Shown here: one piece after another, positions 45,301 through 55,200 of the stretch
Layout of the letters: each line of letters begins with the position of its first letter
How positions within the stretch are numbered: the stretch's first letter is position 1
NCBI GenBank assembly: GCA_020736575.1
Contig: JAGPYM010000045.1
Location: forward strand, 124,001-188,000
Source: Thelonectria olida
Lineage: Eukaryota > Ascomycota > Sordariomycetes > Hypocreales > Nectriaceae
Direction: 5' to 3'
Length of the DNA: 64,000 bases
The notes under the pieces: model-generated
Databases searched by the model: none
Told to the model about the DNA's origin: nothing
The model's input: only the letters and a program-made list of their open reading frames with translations
Program-made: the position numbers and the translations under genes

Positions 45301-46547
45301 CAAGTGTTGCGGATGAACACGAAGAGAGCTGGGAAGGGTATCGAGGGCTGAGCTACGACATCATTCACGACTTGATGGGCAAGGCGCCTTACTTGACACA
45401 GGTGCGGAAGGGGGGTCATGGTTTGGGAAACACTTACCATGAAAGGTTGCAAGGGCTCTTTGGTTGGGATGACGACATCGATCGTACGCTTTGGGATCAT
45501 TGCTATTATCGGCAGCTAGCCCGAAGATTTCATACTTCTATCTCGACCCACATCAGTGATGTGGAGGCGGAGGACTGGAAAAGCACACTTGGGAAACACG
45601 CCCTGCCCCATTTCTGGGTAATCCCACACTACAGCAGACACAGTCTGTTTACCAGGTTACCCAAGACTGCTAAGCGACCCGCGGTTACACGTCCATTTAT
45701 ATCCGGACTGCATCAATGGAGGGTACGTGATGTGGACGACAGGATGACGGCAAATGAGGAACGGTGGCTGTTGGGTGGGAATATGTATCAGAGCGGCCAT
45801 CCTGAGAACATTTTCCGTCGAGGTGAGGCTGAAACTGATGCTACCGAAGGTCAACTCCGATCCTACGTGATTGACTTTGGTTGTGCTGTTCCTTTCACTG
45901 GAATCCCGCTCCTAATCGAGGAGGGATTCGAAGCTTGCCGCAAGTCCTTCGCCCAAGGTGATCAGAAAATACTGGCACATTACGAGGCCGCTCGCGACTG
46001 CCTGATCCGGGGCTTAGGGGACCCATTGTGTGACCTTCTTCTGATGATTGTGCTCACTTTTTCATCGTCCACAGACACGCCAGTATTGCCGATGTACGGA
46101 CACAATTTTGAGGCCGGACCTCGAAGAGATCAGAGGCTTTTAGCTGTGGCCCTTACTACCAGAATGCTCTGGTTCCTATATCCTGACTCGTTCCCTTGGG
46201 AAGAGGATGGAGGTATGGTTCTATCAATTCCTGAAATGACAAAGAAAATGGGTAAGTGTTTGACTTTAGTTGACCCGGAGGTGTCTGTTGCTTATGCCCG
46301 TGTAGAACACAAAGGAGTGAACAATAGGATTTTGTGTAAGCTTGGTTGGGTCCATCGTTATTCAGCAGTCCGAGGATTCCGAGAAACTCCTCGTAACAGT
46401 GAATTGACTCTGCGGTCAGAAAAGGAGCTTTTAGAATTTCGAGCAGAATTACTTTCTTTGATGAACAACCCTCCTGATTTCATTGCTAGAGTTTTCCAGA
46501 GTAAGGATGATATCTGGGCAGAGCGTTGCTTTGGACTCTTCCTCTGA
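42357..46547 (+). CDS. Large AT-hook protein of unknown family (intact; paralogue of 46977-50949)
   Basis: I choose the Met at 42357 (MGERTKKRGRPRKYASQEEK), which starts directly at an AT-hook; an in-frame Met exists at 42336. The frame is open to 46547. An in-frame 54-nt intron with GTAAGT donor and GTGTAG acceptor lies at 46253-46306, giving about 1,378 aa. After the AT-hook comes a ~230-residue disordered, acidic region (DSDVESDSDTSA). A large folded part follows, with motifs FRLGSGRQSPQFGVYVFFPG, LPQEYLQAIWHHMTR, RGCHRPFWVLPTVHVNGFMR, and a C-terminal block (DPLCDLLLMIVLTFSSSTDT, VEHKGVNNRILCKLGWV). No known catalytic motif is seen. The C-terminal block recurs in the next gene. Closeness to transposons and a RecQ gene suggests a selfish or subtelomeric element. 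Confidence 0.75.
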   Translation: MGERTKKRGRPRKYASQEEKAKRDAATRPARRRLRKTSMRRELRFKVYVPQTAETVSSSTSRQTDSQSTSCLHLTDVSNISNLAWRADAPARRSPTGPASGNGTAGNEVYPQPRESGIHLAEATPYQHWTALRPQQPYSKLPELSTSRELSSVEAARASDAPALIDNGEIGWCPSSPCNDAFASPNADSDGSVQLISPRPNDPVALDMERGNPTAPGIVDEGLAIRQAGDLQNQDEGADGSISDPEFNPDGFNSDSDVESDSDTSAAQGEMDNDQGLHHTAEAGYVLAKDFLEKTWSRLCSCQEEEHAALSGQIVLNLQEMAEHWQGLGVPDSIGPAPLALEANEAENDTERENADLDWFAILSGGNTRPMLNIKGSQNDIPNIERTWDVDSIISWASCLSINRGLYVSYHPPASRNFGNSIHVFHQRNPLHLIPHFRLGSGRQSPQFGVYVFFPGISHDYRTTTYLTKDEQRMWIDRLLLPAIRETCPSDIIQHHPRSFDDVESKAYSRQRETCGGMVRDKMDMHHYLPQEYLQAIWHHMTRNTEDPELVKFRGMFIVLSAKNIKLEVKSSTFDVCRTKIMSHLHQVLDWSKADLSNTWIDVGVEDTATSDHYTFLWKSQCLKTWVDSMRYNAQKPLISSEHFNWNLTGQSGSARAETRQSHPLRKGGIAYAQRYNVNKDLFSTASKRDYGLFGEPHLEGLTCPPSLLDAWIVAARQHHNAGVATSKKSAPQLKRLRKAFEAMKHRIRHALDDSVGTSFGVREEYRISWELFVSLDPSTSNPRGCHRPFWVLPTVHVNGFMRWEFNRWLCAIDFVRVRGSNRDAGWEDHQRNMIMVTILLRSLKASVNCHHIAKRSQMFKGTYKTRKGNSLRGLDFESSMAQAGLAWLPFDLFNWQDFHLHDEVVSSTSFTFNGLEGIFSNWKGVNMASREYCKARELQNRLRTCEPGERGGILDDMRKMVYRHLALQVIRQSCANPVLDTSVADEHEESWEGYRGLSYDIIHDLMGKAPYLTQVRKGGHGLGNTYHERLQGLFGWDDDIDRTLWDHCYYRQLARRFHTSISTHISDVEAEDWKSTLGKHALPHFWVIPHYSRHSLFTRLPKTAKRPAVTRPFISGLHQWRVRDVDDRMTANEERWLLGGNMYQSGHPENIFRRGEAETDATEGQLRSYVIDFGCAVPFTGIPLLIEEGFEACRKSFAQGDQKILAHYEAARDCLIRGLGDPLCDLLLMIVLTFSSSTDTPVLPMYGHNFEAGPRRDQRLLAVALTTRMLWFLYPDSFPWEEDGGMVLSIPEMTKKMGKCLTLVDPEVSVAYARVEHKGVNNRILCKLGWVHRYSAVRGFRETPRNSELTLRSEKELLEFRAELLSLMNNPPDFIARVFQSKDDIWAERCFGLFL

Positions 46548-46976
46548 ATATCTAATTGAGGACACAAACATGTTCGAGTCAAAGCCGTTTTAGTTCTTAC
46601 CTATACAATATACGAACGGGATTATCCAGAAGTGCAGTTATATCGGACTAGAATTTGCTTTCACACACTTGTGATATTCATTCAGTTCATCGGTATTGGT
46701 TGATCCTCTGCCATCTATTCGTCCAGCTCTGATGACGTATCCGCACTGGGGTACCATTATATAGTCTTTATTAAATTAGTCATATCAGGCTGGACACTTC
46801 GCCCCTGGGGGCAATGTCAGTTAGCCGGTGGTGAACCTTTAGGTTAGGGCCAGTAAGACGCGTATGAGAAGCGATCCTGATGTTTTATTGTAAAACATTC
46901 GACATTTCCATGAAAGGAAAGTCTACCTCGATACACTACGCTCCTTTTCCTACCTTTCAGACCTCAGTTTATCGGC
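46548..46976. other. Spacer between the two large paralogues
   Basis: About 430 bases; no gene seen. Confidence 0.45.
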
Positions 46977-49900
46977 ATGTCTGGGGATAATTTCGCCCGC
47001 GCCAGTCTAGCGATGGACTATACCGAAGTTACGGATGAGCATGGGCCGGAAGAATTCTTCGAAGATACGAACCCTGCCACAAATGCCGGCACGGGGATAT
47101 TAAACGAAGACGAAGAAGATGATGGACTAGGTGGGTATGTATCACCAGGATCGGCGGGCGACCTCTATCTACGAGACTCGGGGGTTGATGGAGCCGAAGC
47201 CGACGATGTTCCTCTTGCAGAACGGCAGTCACGAATGTGGAAGATCGACCACTCGTTTGGCAATTACAAGTATAAGTGTATAAGTCCCTGTCTCTATTTG
47301 CATTGTGATATCTTATCATACTTATTTTGTCTGGATTTGGGCTAACTGGCGATTGGTATGGGTTTTGTTTAGGGGACGAACTTACAGCAAAGACGACCGC
47401 GCCCGAGTTTAGCGGGGCCGAAGCGATCAACATCCTCCAACGACCGTTCACGATGGACTACGGAAGCCGTAAGGCTGGGTCCCGGCCGGCTAGCGAAAAA
47501 GACGCATACTATCCGGTCTTCTACCTCGACTTTATCAGCGTGGTTGGACGCCCATTGCAACCTGTTACTCGACGTAGCGAACGATTCTTCGACAATGTTA
47601 CTATTTCCTTCCGTCACTGGCAGGCGCCATATAGTGCCAAGCACGGTCACACAATGCCCTTCGACCTCGCCAACCGCACATTTCGACTTGCGACTGGCGC
47701 CAGTCGGGAGATATGGTTCCTTATCATGCATCCCGTGCGGCCAGCGACGACCGGACGTCCCCATCGAGACGCGTCTCAGCGTGGTACTGCTCTGGCCAAG
47801 CACCATGCGGAGTCGCTTGCGTCCTATATCAAGTCGGTGTTCTTAACAGGCGAGCTTCTCGGTGAGGGCATCGAACCAGCCTGGACCTTGGGAGGACAGC
47901 AATCGCAAACGATCACATACAACAAGTGGACGGCCTTCCAGGAGATTTTCATGGAGGGTTGGGCTGATTTTGTTGAACAATACTTGCACGAGCCCTTTTG
48001 GGCTGAGACCCAGCCAGCATTCCATGCATACGACTACGGCGCCAACATCGAGATTGATGTGACTGAGCAAGTTCAAGCTCTTGAGCGGGAGGCGCGCATA
48101 CGGCCAGACGAAGACGAGGATGAGGGCGATGAAGAAGACGATGAGGAGGCCGAGTACGAGACCGATGACCCTGAAGATGAGCATAGCCACCATGGCAACG
48201 ATGGCGAATTCAGAAGTGGACCAGCTCGCAGCGTTAGAACCGAAAGTCCTAGCCTATTTATACAGGGCCAGGCAAGCATCGAGGGCAGCGGAGGGAACCA
48301 ACCAACCTCATTCGACAGCGGCCCGGACCGTCAAAGAAGCACCACCCCAAGCCTGCCAGAGGCTCAGGAAGCACTATACAGCCCGGGATTGCGCGAGCTG
48401 CGCGCCGAGCTTGAGCAAAAGTACGACCTGGACCACCTGGAAAGTGTCTCTTACGCTCTTGCTGTTAATCTCCACTGTACTGCTGCTGGCTCCTCTAGCC
48501 AAGAGCCAGAGAAGACTGTCTGTCTTTTAGCGGATCGGAATTGTCTGGCTAAAGAGTATGCCACCTACCGAGACTACACGTTTTATCCCTTAGGCTTTCA
48601 TCCAGCCTATGGAAACTTCTCGTCACCCGAACCGCCAGCCTTCCTGAAGAATATCTGCTCGCCATTATGAAAGACAACATGAGTTTCCAAAACGAAGGCG
48701 CCGATGTCCTTTCATTCGGCTTTTTCCAGGCATATTCCAACATCAAGAGATCGATCCGGCATCGAGCCAGCGACCTTCTAGCTACTCAAGGTTCTGCGAC
48801 GGCAGCCCTAACCGTCCCGGGCTCTGACGTAGAAGCTTTAGCTCGCGTGAAGGCGAAGCGACAGAGGCTTCTATCGCGACTCCGTGGTCAGCTGACACCA
48901 GGGAACCCAGATGCCTCTACGCCATTCGCGCGAGAAAGACAGCGTATTGAGGCAGCAGTTGCTGAGGAAGAATTTTCATTCCGATTTGAGCAGGTCGTCT
49001 CTATTCATGTGCCTAGGCTAGTGCCCGCGCAACGAGACTTTCTGAACGTCCTTCGGCCCATCTTCCAACTCATGAGATTCTTCCTCAAAGAGAAGCAACT
49101 GTATTCGTGGATCCTGCGACGATTCCCTCCAGAAGTATTTCCTGGGGTGCTTATTGCGTTTGCTAAGACGTTTGAGCTGGCCGTTGGTGAGATGGAGCGG
49201 CGGTTTACCGCAGACGGAGCACGAGGGCTAGGGTTAGCACTCTCGGAGGCAGTTGCGGCCTTAGACCGACTTGGCAACTTCTGCTTTACAGGAGATCCGC
49301 GAGTGCTTCCGACCACGGTGTTCAGGCCATTAGGGACGATGGAGAGCTTGCGAAGAGCGGGCTGGCCTTACATCGATCCAGCGATGCTAGACTTTCGCAG
49401 TATTGATGGGGTTATCAACCTTGGGCAGTGGCCGACATTGGCTGACGATCGCCCGGTCCTGATGCACGTAGCTGCACTGGCGTACCACTACGGACCGGTA
49501 GTGGCCGCGAATCGGCACAGCCAGCTCTGGTTTGCGGAGCTAGGAGGGCAGTCCATCCGTGGCATTTCGAGCGCAGGTCGTTTCCTTGAAAAGGTTTTTC
49601 GCGAATTATGGATTCCCCAGATGAGAACCTTCATCGGTCATCAGTTGCATCGAAGGCTAAATAAGGGCCTGCGCAGTGGTCGCGGCGAACCGGCCATCCA
49701 GGCTGGCAGAGAGTTAAGAGCGTGGGAGGACTGCGAAGAACCATTTCGATGGAAGTATGTATGAAAGCAAATGAGGAGTTTCGCAAGGGCTAATCGTAAT
49801 ACATATAGGAGGCTTGAGGCACTTCCCGCAGCATTAATCCGAGAGGACGGGGAGATGACTACTGATGTAGAAGTACTCATTATGACGAGGCGAGACTTTG

Positions 49901-50949
49901 CTACAGAGATGTACAACGCCCTCACGAAACCGAAATTGTCTAAAGCCGCAAGTTTCGCACCGTCACACTCAACATGGTTTGCTATAGTGTGTGCCGCTAT
50001 CCAGCATACCAGCCTAGAATCCGTTACGAAGCTGCAGTGGATCGATGGGCTTGCGGCTGCGATGCACTCAACCGGCATCGAGCGGGTCCCAGGCCGGCAC
50101 CGACAGAGGCTCACTCACCGTCGGATCGTGCGACTAGTAGGGCTGGCTATAGCAACGGAGGTGCTAGCAGCCCGACCAGGAAGCCTGAAGCGGGCGGCGC
50201 TAGAGGCTGCTTCTCAACAGCAGATGAGCGAGGGAGCGGTACAGAAGAGGGTAAAGAGGCAGAGGATCGACTTCCATTGCGATATCCCTTTTCAAAATAT
50301 CCCGCGCCTGATTCTAGAGGGATTCGCAAAACTGGAGCGCTTATTTGGTAAGGGTGATCATAAGGTTTTAGATCATTACCAGAAGGCACGGAACTGTCTA
50401 CAACAGTGCCTTGGAGATCCTCTTTGTGACTTGATGCTGATGATAGTGCTCACGTTAAGCGCATCGTCGGTGACACCACATGTGGCCCCAAAGGAGCGCA
50501 CCTTCAGCAGGGCGCCAAAGAACAAAGACTCTGCACTGCTAGCAGCAAACATGGTAACGCGGATGCTCTGGTTTCTTCGACCAAAGGAATTCCCCTGGGG
50601 GAATAAGGATGATGGTTCAATCTTACGAATCTCGGAGATGACGAAGAAGATTGGTATGCTCTGCTAATGGCAACATTTACCTTAAAAAGTGATACTGCTA
50701 AGACTGGAACTAGAACATAAAGGCGTCAGCAATCGAGTTCTACGGGAGCTTGGTTGGATTGAAGTGGAGGGTAATCGGGACAGCCCGCGAAATAGCGAGT
50801 CTATGCTTTCACCAGTTGATAAGCTCTCTTCGCTTCACAAGGAATTATTGCTCCTCAGGAAGGATCCAGACGGGTTTATCGGGCGGGTTTTTTGTAGTGA
50901 CGACCGCATCTGGGTGGAACGATGTTCATCAATTATCCGAGAGAGCTAA
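46977..50949 (+). pseudogene. Diverged paralogue of the large AT-hook gene, frameshifted
   Basis: Exon 1 (46977-47277) joins after a 95-nt intron to 47373 (KYK-WDELTAKTTAPEF). The frame then shifts by one base near 48630-48645: the first frame ends FLKNICSPL, while the other continues LPEEYLLAIMKDNM, matching LPQEYLQAIWHHM of the upstream gene. A GTATGT intron (49755-49810) and another at 50654-50713 follow. The last one splits ISEMTKKI-EHKGVSNRVL at the same codon and phase as in 42357-46547. Shared blocks: FRLATGASREIWFLIM, GDHKVLDHYQKARNCL, GDPLCDLMLMIVLTLSASS, VTRMLWFLRPKEFPW, DPDGFIGRVFCSDDRIWVER. Very acidic stretch near 48110-48180. No AT-hook is seen at the N-terminus. Confidence 0.72.
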
Positions 50950-50955
50950 CCACAG

Positions 50956-50977
50956 GCGGAGGTTCCTAAAATGCGCA
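50956..50977 (+). repeat. Direct repeat copy a
   Basis: GCGGAGGTTCCTAAAA followed by TGCGCA; 21 of 22 bases equal the copy at 57165-57186. Confidence 0.7.
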
Positions 50978-51318
50978 GCTGTTATTATTTTACTATAGTA
51001 GAGTACTAAGTTATAGGGATCACTATATTACTTAGTAATTGAGAATATACTGCTGGTCCTTGTGTAAAGTAGTATTAACCACTTACCTAATATAGTATAT
51101 AAACCGTAATATAAAGGAAGCTAACTCTTTTCTCCTTTAATATATTATGCTAAGGCTTTATTTGCCACCAGCCCTCTTAAGACTGGTTCTATACGCTTTT
51201 AGAAAAGGAATGCAGCCAGTATTTATAAGATTTAAGGCTCAGCTGAACACTGATGGCTTGACGATGTGGGACCCATTGTCTTAGTTTAAACCGCTCTTAT
51301 GGCCTTGACTCTTCTATT

Positions 51319-51390
51319 GCAAAGGGTAGTAAATTACTTAATAGAGTAACCGGGTGCTGGGTGGGGCTGAGTACGAGCGGAGGCTCCATA
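51319..51390 (+). repeat. Direct repeat copy b (left of helicase gene)
   Basis: AATTACTTAATAGAGTAA, a GGGTG-rich part, then GGCTGAGTACGAGCGGAGG. The same order recurs at 57121-57172 on the right side of the helicase gene. Confidence 0.6.
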
Positions 51391-51403
51391 CTGAGACCAG
51401 TTG

Positions 51404-51428
51404 AATCGTCGTTTGGTAAACGACGATT
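51404..51428. repeat. Perfect 11-bp hairpin
   Basis: AATCGTCGTTT, a 3-base loop GGT, then AAACGACGATT. Function unknown. Confidence 0.6.
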
Positions 51429-52204
51429 AAAATTGTATGGAAAAAAAAAGACGCTTGCAGACCATGGGGTAGCCGACAATTAAATCGCAAGGTAGCCGAC
51501 GATTAGTAGTTTCCCGCCCTACAGAGCTATAATAAGTCTGAAAATTCGCAAGATATTAATACCCCATTCCGCGATATCGATTCTGGAAGTTTTTATTAGG
51601 AAAGACTGCTTATTATTGACTTATTCTCCATTTCATCGTAACTGGTGAATTTCTGGTGTTCCATTAACAACAGGGGATGCCTGTATCGTTCACGAATCAG
51701 ATAGCATCGTCGTCAGCCACACGCAAAAGCAATTATATCCCACCATAAGAAGGTACAGCATTCTCTATAGAGGATGTGAATCTAATATACAATATTAGAC
51801 TTATATCACATATTGTGCAGAGAAGAAAAGAAAGTCTTTTTCTTACTATAAATTGAGAATAAATTTCCTAAAGTCGTACGTGTATAAGAGAAAGCATTGA
51901 AGGTTACCACCACTCACCCACCGCCCACCACTCATCTCAAGGGGCAGCCGACAATTAAAATCCTAGGTAGTCGACAATTAGTCCGACGTAGTGGCTTACA
52001 CTACCACCAAAGCTGAGCAGATCATCAAGTCGTTGCCCCAGGTGAGGATGTGATATAATGTGATAACGGTACATACACGAAGCAGCGGACAAGAGAGATG
52101 CTAGTAAGGGGAAGATGGAATAGTATTTAGTAGATGGCCTGGACATTCAATAAGCAGAGGATCCCGCAACACCTAGCCTTTTCCCTACGCGAAGATCATA
52201 CGCA

Positions 52205-55200
52205 ATGGAGTATTTTATGCACCTGCCTGATTTCCGACTCCTTGCCTGTCGGGAGTGTCAAACGGGCGTCATCCGCTGCCGGATCAAGTCCCATCTCCGC
52301 GTTGCACCCCACAATCTCACCAAGCAGGAGATTGAAAAGACACAACAGTGGGCAACTTCACTTGACATTATCGACAACGAGACCGAACTGAAGCAGCTGG
52401 CGTTCCCGGCTGACGAAATAAAGCCTATTGGAGGACTGGGTGAGGCCAGAACGGGGGGATTCCGTTGCACGGTGGAGACGCCGGAGTCGACATGTGCGTT
52501 TGTCGGATCTGAATTGCGAAGATATCGAGAACATCTCTGCTTGGCCCACAACGGGGGGACGAAGCTTAAAGCTGGTCGGAGGTCGGCAGCTCAGGCGGAA
52601 GCCGAAAGGGCCAACCTACCATGCAGAAGCGGCGTCTATTACCAGCAGTTCTTCAAGAAAGGCCCTTGCAGTCAGCTTTTCGAGGTAGCAAGAGGCCTCG
52701 ATCTCGTCGGGTCAATGGCCGAGCGACAAGAAGCAGAAGTGGAGGTCGAGGAAGCGATGCATGCATTCCAGGCCAAAGCGAAGGATCTCCGAAAGAAAGA
52801 GATCGATGCCCTCGAGGAACAGGGTGATCTAGCAGCCCCGAATGCATGGCTGCGCCGACTGGGAGCAACTACCCACTTGAAGGACTTTAGCGACAAGAAA
52901 CCCTTCCTGCGGAGTCTTATTTCGCTACACCATACTCTTACACCAGAGAATCCCGACGCCAAAGATGACGCCGCTCTGCAGCATATACATGCAGCTGTGA
53001 AGCGCCTCATTCGCAAAGCAGGAGCCGCCACTCGGCCGAGCGTCGTCTCGTGGAATGTGCTTTTTGAGGTTAATCGGAAGGAGCTTGACAAAGAACGCAG
53101 CACGCCGTTTCATTTCAGGTTCAAACGGCCGACCCGGAAAAAGTATATCGATATATGCCTGCATTTTTTTGCCTATATTGTCCGAGCCATGGCTTGCGAA
53201 GATCCGGCCGACCGACCACCATTCAAGCTCAGCGCACGGCAGACTGATGCTTTCGATACGATGCTAGCTTATGCTAGAGAGCTAGTAACCATCTCGGAAC
53301 CGTCCACAAGCGAGCCGGCCTTGTCACGCATCAATAAACTGCATACCCTTTTGGAAGATGCTGCCCTTGCGCTCTACATGTCTGTTCTAAACCATTTTAC
53401 CAAGGCCACCGAGTACGATAGTGTACTTGTCAGCTTCTTGATGGTTCTCAGCATACGGCCAGATAACACATGGGAGAGCTACTCGAGTTTCACATCCAAG
53501 CTTTCTGGCGTTATGGCTATTTCACGTGTCTTGCTTGTCAAGTATACCGTCGATAAAAGGGCCGCATATATCCAGCGCAGAGTCGAAGGAGGACAGAGCA
53601 GGGAGCTGGCGGAAGAGAAGAGCCCAAGCCATTTCGAGATCATGGCTGATATGACCCGACGATTATGGTAGGCGGTGCCAAGGGGTGGGACACTACGCCT
53701 ACGCAGTTTATTATCCGGCTCCGCAATTACGGCATGGCTACCGATGCAAATATGGCCACGGTCGGGTCAGTGAGTTGGGACAAGGAGGATGCCATTTACA
53801 AGGGCATCCGCATTAATGTTCTTGGTGTGCAGTCCATGTTGCAAACTGCTCTGCGGCGGGCCGAGACAATGCTCTACAAACATCTGCTTTTCTGCGAGTA
53901 GTACAAGGATTAGTCACCTGCCGACCTTGGATTGCCCGAGATCCCATGGGACAAACTCATTGATAACGCTGCAAATGCTACTATAGGCCATTCCTTTGTG
54001 AAGGATCTCTTCGAGCTACTTCCCGACAGCAGTGGTTGGGTCTTCCGAAAGATCTGGGCTGACCGTACGCTTCGGACGGCCTGGTCGAATTCAGATTCCG
54101 CGCCAAGCGTGGAACTACGCCGAAAAGCAGCGGTAAACTATGGGAAGTTCTTGGAAGAGTTCCTTGAGGTCCTTTTATTTCTGATCCATCTAAGTGGCGG
54201 GCAGGCCGCACGGTCCCTTGAGCTGCTTACCCTACGGCATCGGAACACCGCCAACGGAGGGGTACGAAATATCCTCATCCACGGTGGAATTATTATGCTT
54301 GTTGTCGGTTATCATAAGGGATTCTCTAGGACAGAACGACTCAAGATCATCCACCGCTTTCTGCCGCGCGAGATTAGCATTTTGGTCGTCTACTACTTAT
54401 GGCTTGCGCTGCCGTTTTGGGAGGATGTGCAGGCGAATGTGTGGGATACGACTGAGCTAAGCGCCAATCTCTGGGCTACAGAGGAGACCCTCGATGACTT
54501 GAACGATGATGATGGCAAGAGCGGGTATGGGTCTGACGTGGGTGAAGATGAGGGGGGTGAAGATGAGGGAGAGGGTGGTCGACCGAGACAGCCCAACGCT
54601 CAGACGCTCAGGTTGGGACCCGGGGCACATTGGACGTCTGCACGCATGACTCGCATCTTGAAGAGGATAAGTCGGACTGGTTGCCAGAAAGGCTTTACTA
54701 TCAGCAGCTGGAGGCATTTGTCTATCGCTTTCACACGTCACTACTTCCGAAACGGAACAACAGCTCACTCGACCCTCGTTGGAGAGGTAGACGAGGGGTA
54801 TGGTAGTAATAGCGAGAACGAGGATGAGGGCAACGAAGATAGCATCTGGGACATTCAGGCCTGCCATAGCTCCTTAACAGCTGGCCTGGTTTATGGAAGG
54901 CTCATCACCGAGGGTTGTTTCGAGACCAACGAGCGGCGGGTCAATTTTCGATTCATCAGTGAGGAATGGCATCGGCTTCTCGGTTTTCCATCAGCTGTGG
55001 CTGGGTTTGGAGAGGTTCTCCGACCAGGCCGCAAGCGAAAGAATCCATCGCTGCACTACGAAGCGATGAGAGAACTTCAGCTAGCGCGGTGGAAGACGTT
55101 GCGGCGTATCAACATGGACCAGGAATTACGCAGGCTCTATGGTGACCATATCTGTTTCCGAGGCAAGCAACGAGAGGCAGTTGACGCCATCATGCTGAAC

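Larger units (their letters stand above)
50950..52204. other. Spacer with short repeats between paralogue and helicase gene
   Basis: No gene. Contains two copies of a GCGGAGG-type repeat that also lies downstream of the helicase (50956, 51377 and 57165). An 11-bp perfect hairpin sits at 51404-51428. Paired GTAGCCGACAATTA motifs occur at 51469/51492 and 51944/51967. Confidence 0.5.

Noticed and set aside
47369..48193. Minus-strand frames of 145 and 116 aa
   Set aside because: Antisense to the second large paralogue; the acidic stretch reads as Leu/Val/Phe on the other strand and mimics a membrane helix.
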